Below, in pieces: positions 46,101-60,099 of a stretch of DNA of 64,000 nucleotides. The notes beneath the pieces were generated by a model, which saw only the letters and a list, made by a program, of their open reading frames with translations, ran no database searches and was not told the DNA's origin. The DNA comes from Asterias amurensis (Eukaryota; Echinodermata; Asteroidea; Forcipulatida; Asteriidae): assembly GCF_032118995.1 (NCBI RefSeq), contig NC_092650.1, positions 16,611,501-16,675,500 of the forward strand, in the 5' to 3' direction. The first letter of the stretch is position 1. Each line of letters starts with the position of its first letter. Position numbers and translations under genes: made by a program.

Positions 46101-49100
46101 AGAAAAAAAGTTCATAGATATACAAATAACTTACAGGGTTTACAGAAGGTAATGGTCAAAAACTGCTCATGAAATATTTTTCCATGAAATGCTTTACTTT
46201 TTGAGAAAACATTAAAGCAGTTATAGGCTGGGTTTTCCTGTTATTTTCTCGCGACTCCGATGACCGTTAGAGCCTAAATTTTCACAGGTTTGTTATTTTA
46301 TATATAAGTTGTGATACACGAAGTGTGGACCCTTGGATAATACTGTTTACCGAAAGTGTCAAATGACTTTAAAGGCAGTGGACACTATTGGTAATTACTC
46401 AAAATAATTATTATCATAAAAGTCGTTTCTTGAACACGAGTAATGGGGACAGGTTGATGTATAAAATATTGTAAGAAACAGCTCCCTCTGAAGTGACGTA
46501 GTTTTCCACTAATTTGATTTAGAGACCTCAGATTTAAAATTTGAGGTCTCGAACCAAGCACATGAAAGCACACTTCGTGTGTCCATGGTGCGACAAGGGT
46601 GTTTTTCTATCATTAATATTTTTAAATAGTTTTTTCTTTCATGAATATCTTGCAACTTCGACGACCGATTGAGCTCAAATTTTCACAGATTTGTTATTTG
46701 ATGCATATGTTGGGACACACCAAGCGAGAAGACACGTCTTAGACAATTACCAATAGTGTCCAGTGTTTTTAATACAACAAAGTTATGGCCTTGTCCGAAT
46801 TAGCGGTTAAGGCTACGGATAGAGTTGAAGTATGGCGTCCTTAGCAACACACTTAACAGCAGCCGTAGCCGTAGCTATAGCTGTAGCCGCCAATTCGGAT
46901 ACGGCTCATCAAGTAACACATCTTAATTTGTTTTTTACTGGAAGATCTAGATTGGATCCTATTTTGTATGCAAAACTCGCTTCAGATGTGTTTGTTGGCG
47001 TGCAGTAGGCCTAAGAGGAAATGCTAAACAGGCAATATTACAGAATAGTTTTTTGAGAAATATGTAAAAAAACGATCACACAATATTTTACATGACATCG
47101 ATTCGAAAAAACACAAGAAATTGGTTTAATTTAATTCTAAAACTACAGCACCCCATTAAGTAATATTTTATTCGACACTTTCTACCATCATTATCTTCAA
47201 ACTGTGTGTTTTTATGTTAATCTGTGGACACTGTGTTTTGTGTCTTACAAAAATACAAAAATAGTCCAGCCGATTTCACGAAACTTTACGCAACAGCGTA
47301 AGTCTACTTGCGTAACGTTTATGGCGCAACTTACGCCATAAATGTTGCGCAAGTGGACTTACGCAGTTGCGTAAAATTTCGTGAAATCGGCAGCAGACCC
47401 TTTAAATAAAAGAGTAAGTGCTTCATTCAAGCTTGTAATTCGAAAGAGTTCTCTCCCATTAAATGGAAGGCCCACAACAGATTATAAAGACAAAAGAAAA
47501 GGAAAAATAAAAAACAGGCAAAAAGAATAGAAAAACACTAATGGTAAAAAAAAATAAATAAAAATAATACTAATCAAGGGAAAATAATTCTTTACGACTC
47601 GAATTTGGGCCAAATCATTCAATAAGTTCGAAATCGTTTTTTATTTTTCGTTTTGGACTGACTTTTCTTTTCCATATATTAATAAAAATAGTCTTATTCT
47701 TTGTCAGAGTTTTGGGAACATACAATTGTTCCAGCTGCAGCTCGAGTACAACTAAATTGAAGGCATAATTTAAAAAAAAAAGTCAATAAATAAAGACGAG
47801 AGAGTAGTTTTAGGGGTGAATTTACCGTAGTTACACCCTTCTTCATCATCACCATGTGGACAATCAGTCCATCCGTCGCATTGCCAGTTAGCATAGATAC
47901 AGTCTCCAGAAGCGCATGTGTATTCACTCCCAGCCTGACAGCCACCTATTATAGGAATGAATCAAACATACACTGTTATAAGTCAAATCAGTACTGATTT
48001 GGGGAAATACTACACCGCAAAAGACTGGGGTGTTAAAATGATTCTTCCTGATCTCTAAGTGACAACACCAACATGGTGTCATAAAATTAACACCATGTTG
48101 GTGTTGTCACCTTTATAGAAACCACGAGAATCAAGTTAACATCCCAGTTTTTGCGGTGTACAAGGGAGGTCACGTTAGCCATGCAAGTTACGCGAGCAAA
48201 ATGCCTAAGCGTGAACGTCAGAAAATTGTGTAGTATAGTATCTCACTTTTTGATCATAACGTGAACTTACGTACGATACGTGCAGACGTCATAAAGCGAG
48301 CAAGCAATAAGCCAAAAGTAGTGACGTCTCTTAAAACGATTGTTTTTCTGACGTCTACGTTTGACATTATTTGCTCGCGTAGTATGACATGCATTTAAAC
48401 CTCCCTACCTACATGAATTCCCCAAAACGCAAGATGTACAATAATTATTCATTAGTGGGCGAAAAAGCTACGCGAAACCTTCGTCGAGATGGTCACCAAT
48501 AAGCACTTCCAGTACTTAGTGTTCGTTATAAATCTTTGTTAATCACTTTTGTTCGAAATTGGGTGAGCTAACCATTATTCACAACAACGGATTCAAACGA
48601 TTTCATACAATCAAATCGGCTGATACAAAGCATCGTGTCTTTTTTAGTTTTCAGTCATTACCATACTCGTAAAGAGGAGGTCTACCTGACTCTCCGTGGC
48701 ATATATTTCCATCGTCATTATTTGGACAATCTCTCCCACCGTCGCATACTAAGTCAGCCGAGATACAGTGTCCTGACATGCACAGCAAATCATCCACACC
48801 AGTAGACTTGACAAATTATGTAATGAAGAATTAGTAATGGCGAAGAATGCTCTCCTTTATAGGCAAAGTCATTGTTCTTGTTTAAGCACATTGCCATTTT
48901 GACTCTCGCCGTTAATGGTAGAAGCGTTTCTAGTCTTTCCCAAACCGTGAGGCTGGGTCAAGATTTTGTCTCTATCGATAATTAAGAAAAATCCAGAAGT
49001 TTACAAACATCAATGTTAGATTTAAATGGTACACAAACATCACGTTTAAACGAGATTAAAGGCAGTGGACACTATTGGTAATTACTCAAAATAATTGTTA

Positions 49101-52100
49101 GCATGAAACCTTTGTTGATGACGAGTAATGGGGAGAGGTTGATGGCATAACACATTGTGAGAAACGGCTCCCTCTGAAGTGCCAGAGTTTTCGAGAAAGA
49201 AGTAATTTTCCACGAATTTGATTTCGAGACCTCAGATTTAAAACTGGAGGTCTCGAAATCAACCATCTGAACGCACACAACTTCGTGTAACAAGAGTGTT
49301 TTTTTTCTTCTTTCATTATCTCGCAAGTTCGATGACCGATCGAACTCAACTTTTCTCAGGTTCGTTATTTTATGCACATGCTGAAATACACCAACTGTGA
49401 AGGCTAGCCTTTGGAAATTACCAATAGTGTCCACTACTTTTAAATAACATTCCCGGTCAAAAACGGTTTCGCTTATTAAGTACCTGTTGATTCGCTGATG
49501 AAACATCCAAATTCGTCGTCCCCATCTGGACAGTCATCCATCCCGTCGCATTGCCAGTAACCTGGGACACAGCCTCCTGACATGCACAGGAAGTCATCCC
49601 CACCAGAACAGTTCACTAGATTTGGAGCAAAGTGGTAATGGCAAATAGGTAAAGGCGAAGATATCTATAAAATCAATGTAATTTTTCGTGTTTATGTAAT
49701 GTTTGTACGTCAATCTGACATCTCACCACAAGCTTGTGCTTCTAGATGATGCCTCAATACTTGATAATAGTGAATTGTCCATTCTGCCTTGAAGAGCTTT
49801 AATTATTGGATCCCTTTTTTATGAAGAAAAAATATTATTATGGCTATGTGATGTTTCATGAAGTTTGGAAAAAAAAAAGAAGAAGTTTGAATTGATTTGA
49901 AATTACAACCTTCAAAATAAAAAAATGTCCTCTGAAATATATAAGCATCATGTCGACATTTTGGCCACACCCATTATCCCTTGGTCTCCGTGCCAGTTCG
50001 AGATCTTTGCACCGTTTCAGACCCGGGGTTGGACCCGAAACCTGTTTTTTTATTTGAGCTAAAATAATGGTACTAAAAATCAGCCCAGTCTTTTCGCTCG
50101 GCCCCAGCGGCTAGTCTATCCACGATAGCTGGGATGGGCTACTCGCTTGAACGATTCTTGTTCAGGAAGTATACGTCATGCGCACAGTGCATAGAAATAT
50201 GGTTCAGCGTGCGTGTGATGCATGATGGGACTGCGCATTATTAAACCAATGACAGTGCATGATACGTAGGCCCATCCCAGCGCCTTTGGTTAAAGAAAGG
50301 CTCTGGGGACGAGCAAACCCAGTCTTGAGAGTTTTGTACACAGGGGACTTTTTGGACGCTTGGTGGCAGCAGACTTACAAAAAACTAACCTCTACAGCGG
50401 TTCGGAACTTTTCGTGTGCTCTCGGAACATTCCGGCACGGTTCGCGACGATCCCCCACGCAGCAGGTTTGGGGAGTTGTTACATAAGAGTGGACTAACCA
50501 CTAGAACCTGGTTGTAAATGATTTCATGTCTAAAAGATGCAAGTACTGCTTCAGACCTCTTTATTCAAGTACATTTGTAGCAGCAGGTTTGGGGAGTTGT
50601 TACATAAGAGTGGACTAACCACTAGGACCTGGTTGTTAATATTTTCATGTCTAAAAGATCAGTACTGCTTCAGACATCTATATTAAAGTACATTTGTGGC
50701 AGCAGGTTTGGGGAGTTGTTACATAAGAGTGGACTAACCACTAGGACCTGGTTGTTAATATTTTCATGTCTCTAAGAGGCAAGCATATGCAAGATGACGT
50801 CATAAGGTCATTCCGCTGTGGAGGTTAGTATTTAATTAATCTCGGTAATGTACGCATGCTCAGAACTATGGTAAGGCTGCTGCCACCCTACGTCCGAAAG
50901 TCCCCCATGAATCGTACACCTTCACATAACATCTCAAGCTCCACTTTTGTGTTCTCTCAAGATACGTACCAGTTTGAATAATATTAGTGTTTCAAAGAAA
51001 TCCCCTTGTTCAGTAAGTGAAATTCAGGCGAAACACTTACTATTACTATTACTATTTTAAAATAATGTTGCTGTTTATCTCCTTTTCTATTATTGTAATA
51101 TTTTTTTAACTGACCATTCTTTGATATCTAACGTTTACTTTGTGAACCTTCATCTTGTAAATACTTGTACAGATTAATGATTTGAAAGTATATGTGATGT
51201 ATTTTGTTTCGGGACATAGTTTTACTCATTCCTAAAAAAAAAAACTACAGCACCTCAGCAAGTATTATTTTAAAGGAAGCCTTCTTATACCATCTTAAAA
51301 CGGTGTAAGTTTAATGTAAAAAGTAATCCTTTAACATGGTGACTAAAATGCACTAGACACAATTAAGTAAGAAACTTACTCAGTAACGAGCAATGGAGAG
51401 CTGTTGAGCAGTATAAAATAGTGTGAGAAGTGACATTTTTAAGAAAATGGTACTTCTCACCATCAAATAATATAATACTTCAGGCCGGAAGCCTTTCATT
51501 TTGTTTGTGAAAGCATGCACACACTTGTGTAACATGGGTGTTTTTTCTTCTGTCATTATTCTCTTCGCAACTTCGCCAGACGAATTGAGTAAAAACTTTC
51601 ACAGATTTGTTAATTGATGATATGTTGAGATGCACCAAGTGAGAATACTGGTCTCTGACAATTACCAAAGGTGTCCAGTGCATTTAACACCATGACTAGA
51701 TCAAGTCTAAAACAAAATGGTTATAAATAAAAAAAAAAAATACATACGGCTGCGTTCTTCGTGACGACGTTGCATTCTTTTCTCCTTTTGTGCTGGCTTG
51801 CTCAAGCACATCCCTATGAAGAGAAATATATAATGTTGATAAATCAAACAAATACAATAAGGTTGTTAGTTTCTTTCCCTTCATGTTGAAGGTAAGATAC
51901 ACCTTGGTGACTATCCCTCAATCTCCATTAAATGAACTATAGGTAGATACCACTGAAGAGCTGTTGATATTACTGTGAAAAAAACACAGGCCTACCCTTA
52001 AAGATTGAGGGAATTAGACATGTTTTAGAATCTAACAGAAAATTATTTAAAAAGCGGATTCATCATGTGTTTAAAGGGTCTTTGTACTTTTTCCTAACAA

Positions 52101-52859
52101 AAAACACAATGTCCACAGATTTACATTAAACTTTACAGTTCAAAGATTATGATAGCAGAAAGCTTCCCTTGAAATTTTACAAACTGAAGTGCTGTAGTTT
52201 TTACGAAATGAGTAAAACAAATTATTTTCGTCTCAGTTTTAGCATGTACAAACGTATTAACCAGCTATGCTATGGTTTTGGTATAATATCATAACTGGTT
52301 AATGGGATTTTACATGCTAAAATAATTTTCGTCTCATGAGACGAAAACTATTTTGTGACTTGTTTTACTCCTTTCTCAAAAACTACACAACCTCAGCTAG
52401 TAATATTTGAAGGGAAGCTTTCCACTATCACTATCTTCAAACCCTGTAAGTTTAATGTAAATCTGTGGACATTTTGAAAAAGTACCCGAATCATTTAAAC
52501 TCTCTAAGCACAGTTTTTACAGTGTATATATCCCCGATGACAAAACGGAAAACATGCCCATCCCCACCATGGCCTAGAGATCTTTATCACTCTGCCTCCA
52601 TCTTGGAAATTAATGTACCTCGTATCGAACAATAATAATGAATTCTAAGAATCATTTAGCAAATAGAACCAGACTATTTTGTTCTTTCATCCTCGGTTTG
52701 GTAATATTGGTATCAATATGAGAAGTTCAGGATGGCTGAATCATGATAAAATAAATGTCTATATCACAGCCCCGCTTGTTAGTAACGAAAACGACAAGAG
52801 AACTTACCGATCACAAGGGATCCTACCAAGAGAGCGAGGGCGAGGCGTGTTGCTTCCAT
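43103..52859 (-). CDS. Secreted LDLa-repeat protein with lysine-rich tail (unit 3)
   Basis: Exons on the minus strand: 52808-52859, 51748-51813, 49484-49615, 47826-47945, 45899-46078, 44852-44986 and 43103-43299, ~293 aa with every junction in phase 1. Against unit 1 it has Ser-to-Pro in LDLa 1 (before the GYWQC block) and three changes in LDLa 2: Glu to Gln next to C1, Asp to Ala after C2, and His to Asn before WQC. All six cysteines and the CDG..DC..GDDE calcium motif are kept in LDLa 2. The tail is the unit 1 form apart from a silent Leu codon. Confidence 0.8.
43394..43783 (+). mobile_element. Fold-back MITE family 1 (unit 3)
   Basis: Orthologous insertion to 3299-3691. Confidence 0.75.
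45553..45875 (+). mobile_element. Fold-back MITE family 1 (unit 3)
   Basis: Orthologous to 5462-5783, next to the exon 5 donor. Confidence 0.75.
46371..46772 (+). mobile_element. Fold-back MITE family 1 (unit 3)
   Basis: Orthologous to 6279-6680. Confidence 0.75.
47270..47390. repeat. 121-bp near-perfect palindrome (unit 3)
   Basis: Same element, but with several substitutions in the left arm (GCAACAGCG, AAGTCTACTT), making the stem slightly weaker than in units 1 and 2. Confidence 0.9.
48686..48811 (-). pseudogene. Decayed LDLa exon (unit 3)
   Basis: Same lesions as in units 1 and 2, with no additional stop inside the module. Inherited from the ancestral unit. Confidence 0.75.
49058..49443 (+). 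mobile_element. Fold-back MITE family 1 (unit 3)
   Basis: Orthologous to 8966-9354, one ATT triplet shorter. Confidence 0.75.
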
Positions 52860-52915
52860 TGTCAGATAGTTTTGAGCTTGTCTACTGCTTGCCTTCCAAA
52901 GCAATTGAGGCTCAT

Positions 52916-52922
52916 ATTTATA
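52916..52922 (-). promoter_or_regulatory. TATA box of the LDLa-tail gene (unit 3)
   Basis: TATAAAT in the same position relative to the start codon as in unit 1. Confidence 0.6.
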
Positions 52923-55900
52923 AGAATTCTCGGCGTGGGTGTCTGGAAATTGTCAAAGAGAACAGGTGCACATTTAGGCTTTATTCAAACAATATTTTAG
53001 TATTTGAACGAATTGTCAGTGTTCAAAAACAAACTTTCAAAATGTTATATGTTTGCTTTCCTTTTCCACGATATTAAGATACTGACATTGTATAATTCTC
53101 CATTTGCACATCTGGTCTTTCGTTTACTTACTCTGATAAGAAAAGAAAAAAGAAAAAAAAAAATGATTCAAAAGTTGCTTTATTGATACAAACGAGGCGT
53201 AGCGAGACTTGTTTCTTTTTAGGTATTTACATTCATTGTCAGGAGAAAAAAAAAAGTGTGACCTAAAATAAAAACTGACGTAGAGAAAAACCAACATTAA
53301 AAACCCCACATTAAGATTATTTCCATTAAACCACGTAACATATGATATCACGTGTTTAAAATCGGCCCAACTTGTACATAGTGACAATTGAGATTGTATC
53401 GTTCAACCTTTATCAACTTTTTGCTTGGAATAAAGGGTGTCATGAGGCCAATGTAAGTTTTTAAAATATTGGTGAACCCTTATTTTGTATTCCACCGGCT
53501 GAAAGTAAAGATGATTATTATAAACAAATTGACTGACATGCAATGAGGTAATTAGTGTACTTCTATTCCCCCGATGGACTTTGGGTGACCGGCCGAGGGA
53601 AATGTCCCCTCTCCTGGTCACTCACAGACCCGAGGGGGAATAAACGTAAACTAGTTACCGAATTATGCCGGTCAATTTGTGTTTTATAACACACCTCTGT
53701 CTTTCAGCCATTATACACTTTCGGAACAAATTTTTTTTTTTAAGTTCACAGATTTACAAATAACTTACAGGGTTTACAGAAGGTAATGGTGAAAGACTTC
53801 TCTTGAAATATTATTCCGTGAAATGCTTTACTCTTTGAGAAAACCAATTCTCGATATCGATAACGGATTTATATTAAACGCATGCCATGACACGACGAAA
53901 CGTGCGGAAACAAGGGTGGGTTTTCCCGTTAAGTTCTCCCGACTCCGATGACCGATTGAGCCTAAATTTTCACAGGTTTGTTATTTTATATATAAGTTGT
54001 CATACACGAAGTGTAGGCCTTTGGACAATGCTGTTAACCGAAAGTGTCCAATGGCTTTAAAAAGAACAGAAATCTAGCAAAGAAAGTTTTGTAGTTGCTG
54101 TTCACGGTTCACGTCTAGAGAGGGCGCTATAACCAGGCACTATAGTTTCAAAGACTAGTGCCCGCCGGGCACTTTTCCCGCAAAACATGCATGCGCGATC
54201 ACTAGAGTAGGCGAGAGGCTATAGACTATAACTATTAGTTCACCCCCATGTGACCGTGTTACAGTCAACCAGAACACAAAACAAGCAAGAGGTATGTTAT
54301 AAACAATAATAATGAGATACTCGAACAGGGTCAAATTAAAACGAAGATCATAAGGAGTTCACACATAAAGTCAGTCATGTACTAAAGCGATATTTATACG
54401 CAAATTGGAATAAACGCATACTCATCCGTTTGTGTTTGTTACGGTATATGAGAAGTGAGACTTTTCTGTTTCTTTGCATATAATGGCCAAAGCCCGATGT
54501 GCGAACTTGAGGCAATGATCTTGCCTTCGATCAAGAAAAGAAATTGATTGATCCCAAGTTTCATGTAAGAAGTGATGTTATTGCTGTGACCTCTGTCCTT
54601 ACTCTATGCTGTGACTAGTTGTGACTGTGCACGGTCTCATTTTAACACTTATCCAACTTGTTGCGCTTTTACTTTCACAGTTCCTTAAATTCACTGGACA
54701 CTATTGGTAATTACTCATAATAGTTGTTAGCACAAAAAACTATTTGGTAATGAGCAATGGAGAGCTGTTGGTGGTATAAAGCATTGTGAACACGGCTCCC
54801 TGTGAAGTAATGTGTAGTTTTTAAGAAAATAGGTAAATTCTCACTAAAGTAATAAAAAAAAATTCAGCGGAAGCCTTCTATTGCGCATCTATAAGCACAC
54901 AAAGTTGTGCAACAAGTTTTTGTTTGTTTGGAAGTTCGATGACCAATTAAGCCCAAATTTCCACAGAGTTGTTATTAATATTGGGATCTACCAAGTGTGA
55001 GCACTGGTCTTTGACAGGTACCAAAAGTGTCTACGTGCCTTCAATGAAGAAGAAAGCACGGAAGCGATGCATAAATATCAAAATCTCATTTCGTGTACAC
55101 GTGCACGATAAGTCTTAGCTTATCGTGTACGTACACGATAAAACTAAACGTATACACAATAACTTATCGTATACGTACAGTCTCAACAACAAAAATATTT
55201 TGAAAAAAGAAAAGCCTGAAAAATTGCCCCTTCTCCCTTTTTGCAAAATGGGAGGGAAACACGTGTTTTTGTTTTTAACCTTTACGTTATGCCAATGCTA
55301 GCTATTAATTCAATTAATATCAACAATTTTTTTTATCATCCCGGTGGTGCTTTCAAACATTACGATAAATTATGCCACTACACAAAGAAAGAAACAAGAT
55401 CACAAAACAAAAGTCCGTCTTCCACAAACATCAACGACATGACTATTATAAACAAAAGCAGTAACTTGGTTGAAAAGTCATCTGGGCGATTAAAGGGTAT
55501 ACACGTTTGGTAATTATTATTACTCAAAACAAATTAACTTTAAAACTGACTCGGTAAACAAGCATTGGAGAGCTGTTGATAGTATCAAACAGTGTGAGAA
55601 ACGGCTCCCTAAGTAGCATATAGATTTTGAAATAGAGGTAATTTCTCACTAAAATAATAAAAGACTTTTATTATTAAGTCGTTTATTCCTATCTGAGCCA
55701 CATAAGGGTGTTTTTTCTTTCATCACTTTCTCCCAACTCCGATGACCAATTGAGCTAAAATATTCTCAGGTTTGTTATTTGTGCATAATGTTGATGAGAT
55801 ACACCAAGTGAGAACACTGGTCTTTGACAACCGATAGTGTACATTCCGTTTAACACATTGATATTATGGTATTCCGGAGAAACTATTCCGCATGAACATT

Positions 55901-56754
55901 TTCAAAGCCGCTAGGAATTGAGTCAATAGTGTTCAGATGTAAGAGTCATTGCTGACACAAAAAAGAGAGCTAAAACCAGAATACACAATTACTGAAGTTA
56001 GGCAAAAAGTATATTAAATATTATGCCAAAGCTGGAAAGCTGTGTTCAAACCCAAATAGGGGAAAATCGCCACTGGCGTAATATTATGGTCATTGTAACC
56101 GATAAGCCATTTTTTGAGAGGTGCATTTTGACTTATTTATTACCAAATGCAAATTTTAAGCGTAAAATGGTAAATCGGTATCTACGATGTCTGTTCGGCC
56201 AAAAAAGGGTAAATAGTTCAAATTGAGATTATCCTCAGTGTAACCGCTGTTCAATAAATAATGGCATCATAATGTGATGTTGATAACCCCTGGAATAAAG
56301 ATTTCACAGAGCAATCAGGTTTTCTGGACATGTGGTAAAAATTACTGCTGATTTTCTTGACCAGTCCTACTTCGAAGACGAAGGACACTCTTGGTGATTG
56401 TCAAACATAATATTATACATATCAAGATAATGTAATGCATAAAATAACCAACCTGTGAAAATTTGAACTTGATTGGTCGTCGGAGTTGCGAGATTAGATC
56501 CGAGGTCTCGAAATCAAATTAGTGGAAATCTACTTTACTTCAGGGGAAGCCGTTTCCCGCCACAATGTTTTATACTTATCAACTTCTCCCCATTCCTCGT
56601 TACCATGTAAGGTTTTATGCTATTGAGTAATATTATTATTACCAATATAATAGTGTCCGATATCGTCCTAAAGGTAATGCCTCTCTTTGGGAATACAAGA
56701 GTTTGTTTCTAATGCAATTTTACAATGAAACAAGAACATTAATTGTTATCATCG

Positions 56755-59700
56755 TTATAAATAACTCCCTTCTATGGTTGTCAGTGGTGTATAGCCGTAT
56801 GGCATGTAGTTGTTTGGGAACAATGGCCTAGCTGGATATACAACGGGTGGGTACGTGGGTGGAACACACACTGATGGAGATCGCTGGTACCCAAGCCTGT
56901 CATGGCGGTCCTTGAGCATGGCAAGATGATGACAATAAAGGGCATGTCTTTCCTGAAGAGCTCGGTTCCAGTAATGTTCGTAGAGACTTTTCATCATCAC
57001 TTCGTCGGCGGGCGTGTGTGGGGTTGCCTCTGCTGCTGCTCGGTGCACGATGGCATCGTCAACAGAGGGCGGGCTGGTTGACTGGGGTACCGTGGCACGT
57101 GGTGACGTAGGTGTACTAACGGAACTTCTTCTTGTGGCAGAAGACATGGTTAAGACTGGGCAAAATGGGTCTCGCTCATTTGATTTGTCTCCCCGAGAGA
57201 GTGGTGGTGAGTTCAGGAAACGAGATATAGGCAAGGTGTTCCCCAACGTCAGAGAGTTTCTCTGGCGGATTGCAGTCGGTGTCCTGATTCGGCGGGGGGA
57301 CTCGTGGGGTTTCGGAGATGTGGCACGGTTTGAGTTTTCCTCGAATGGGTCAGCGCGTTTTCTCAGGTCAACGGGTTCTGGCTGCACGACAGGAGGATGG
57401 GCTATAATAATGGGTGATGTCCTTGCAGTTTCGTCGCCATCTCCGCTCAAAGGGCTAGGCGAGCCGGTCGGAGGTGGTGTGTAGGACGCCGGCGTCGAGT
57501 CATCAAAGGGTGAAGAGGTTGTGGGTGAAAGCTTAGGAGGCGTCTTCATGAAACTCACGGGGTGTGAATGGTCTGGGTTCAAGGCCCAAAAGTTGTCCTT
57601 ACCGAATGGTCTGTGGCTGTGGCGGAGTAGCTTCACGAAACAGTCGTTGACTGAGAGGTTGTGGCGGACACTGTTCTTCCAGCCGACGTACGAACCACGG
57701 AAGCACTCGTTGTTCTCCTCCAAGTGGCTTAAGATTTCTCGCAATGTCAGCATGCAGTTTGGAGCCGACTGTAGATGAAAATAAGAAATGAAGTTATATT
57801 ATTTAATTGATTTGTTGTTTTTATAAACTTATAACAGAAAGAACTCCGTGACATTAAACATTATTTAAAGCAGGTTTATGTACTGGATCGCACTAAATAC
57901 CGACAACTCATGACCCCTCACGACAACAAATTTAAAATGCTATGCAGCACATTTTGAACATAAGTCAGCCGTTAAATTATGCAGAAGAGTCATATTATGC
58001 ATCTAAATCACTTTCAAACTGTTGAAACAAATTTTTGGTGTCAGGACACTTCGTACCCAAGACACTTCGTACCTTTTCAAGGTACGAAGAAATGTTGGAC
58101 ACTTCGTACCATCTCAAGGGAGACCAGACAACTCGTCCGTCGGACAACTCGTCCGTTCGGACAACTCGACGGTTCGGACAACTCGACGGATAATTTATTC
58201 AACCGTCAGACAACTCGACTTGGGGTCAAGACAAGTCGACGGATGGCCGTGACTGGGGATCAGCGCGGGGTAAATAGCGGCGTGGGTTAGGTGATGTACT
58301 GACTAGCGACTTGGCAATGATGCAAGGGCGTTCCCCGTGGTAGAGAGTATATTATGGTGGGTGGGTTTACATCCGGGCAAACGGATAGTTGATTTTTTTT
58401 TTTTTTTTTTTTTTTTCATGACCCCCGGCATTTTCATTGTTGTACCATAGAGCAATGATCGAGTTGTTATTTATTGTTGTTGGTAATAAAGTAAGTAATA
58501 TTAAAACTTCTAATAATAGAGCTTTATAATGTTTTAATTATTTAATGTTTTAATTGACTTTTTTAAACCTTTTATTTTGAATAAATTGAAGACATCTGCT
58601 AGCTGGCTACTCTTAGAGTCATACTCATTGTCTGTTTCTTACACAAAGTCTCGAGATAGTCACTAACAGATGTTTCTTATGTTGAAATGTTCCTCATGGC
58701 ATTTAACATTGTGTTGTCGTGAGTTGTCGGTATTTAGTGCAACCGACTTCGGGTGAGGCATGAATTAATACATTTGGTAATTATTACAGCACAAAAACTA
58801 TATTAGCAAGCACAGTGCTCCTGTAGCTGTCTAAACATTTTATGCATGAAACATTTCTTAGATTGTGTATTCGGTTTCCAATAGATGAATTGCACATGAC
58901 GTCATTCCACCGTCCTTAAAACAACTTTGAAAGTGCTAGTGTTACGCGCTGCCCACGACTCTCAGCCAATGACAGTCTTTCACGCGCGTGAGTGTTTCAG
59001 CAAAGATGGCGGCAAAGCCAGATTTCGATCAAAAAAATCGAATGGCTTCTAAAACCAAGGTAAACAATTCACATTTGGTTTATTTTATATCCAAATATCA
59101 CATTTAACTTAACAGAACTTTTAACAGAATTAGCTGTTGCAAACAACTCACCAACCAAAAGGATCGATGGTATAAATGCAATTTTTTGTTGTTAATGGCC
59201 TCAGGTGTTTCGACCACTAGCAGAGTCTTTCTGTGGATTGGGGGGGGGGGGCAAGAGGCCCCTTACACAAAGTGCAAACCACACATTTTCTGCTGCAAAC
59301 CGGAGTGTAATTAATAAATCTTGAATATTCTGAACCTCATCAAAATGGGGACCACAAAATTGACATTGCCCCCCCCCCCAGCTACGCAACAAGAGCGTTT
59401 GTAAGAAACGGATCATTATAAACGGTAAAACCAGGGAGGCGGTGAGGAATGCATGTTCACTGAACTGAGCTTTACCGTTGGCAGTTTCAAGAATTATTCA
59501 CATTACACAACATCAAAGCAGCCTGTGTGAAACACAAGTCATGAGTCTCCAATCATATACCGTGCACGCAGTCACCTCTAAGTTTAACGTCAGGCTGCGC
59601 GATGTTTGCTCTATACTTACTCGCTACAAACACTCATTCAGTTTCTCCGCAAACGGTACGAAGTGTCCTGACACCAAATAAGCAGACACATTATATGAAA

Positions 59701-60099
59701 TTCCAAATAATAAATACAACCTTGCTAAGATGTATTCGACAAGAAAGTGTTGTTGAACTTGAGCATAAATTGGGTGCAAATGTTTGAACTGCACTACAGT
59801 AGACCTTCCTCATTCATTATAAACTTGAACTACCAATTCGTTCTTACCTTGATCGCATTTTTGATCAGGTCCACGTACGAGAACGGCGCTACGATCCGCC
59901 GTCTGTAGCCAGGCCGTTTGATCCCTTTAGTGGATACCCTGGCTCCCGAACGCTTCTTAGAGCTCGCCCCGGTTGGCACGAGAAGGTCGGGCCTGTCCTT
60001 GAACGAGCTTAACGGCCCCCAATGCGGTTCCTGCCCACCGTCATCTTCCTCCGTTACCCCCATGAGTATATCTACCGGCTCCGTCTTGATGGACAACAT
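56755..60099 (-). CDS. foxH: FoxH-like forkhead transcription factor, intact (unit 3)
   Basis: Exon 1 59848-60099 and exon 2 56755-57768, about 421 aa, the same structure as unit 1 with both splice sites kept. It differs from the unit 1 protein by an Ile-to-Val change just before the PVDLR motif (PPVVQPEP), which is shared with unit 2. The C-terminus reads through the position where unit 2 has its stop, restoring the full Pro/Tyr-rich end (YMPYGYTP near the stop). The unit 4 continuation begins immediately upstream at 60100. Confidence 0.8.
59006..59059 (+). CDS. Candidate plus-strand first coding exon (unit 3)
   Basis: Identical to units 1 and 2, with the CRE at 58897-58904. Confidence 0.45.

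Larger units (their letters stand above)
40086..60040. repeat. Tandem unit 3
   Basis: Third complete unit. Both genes are open. Private differences cluster around 47100-47950, covering a short insertion at about 47256, a shortened A-rich tract, and four amino-acid changes in two LDLa exons (47826-47945 and 49484-49615). Confidence 0.95.
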
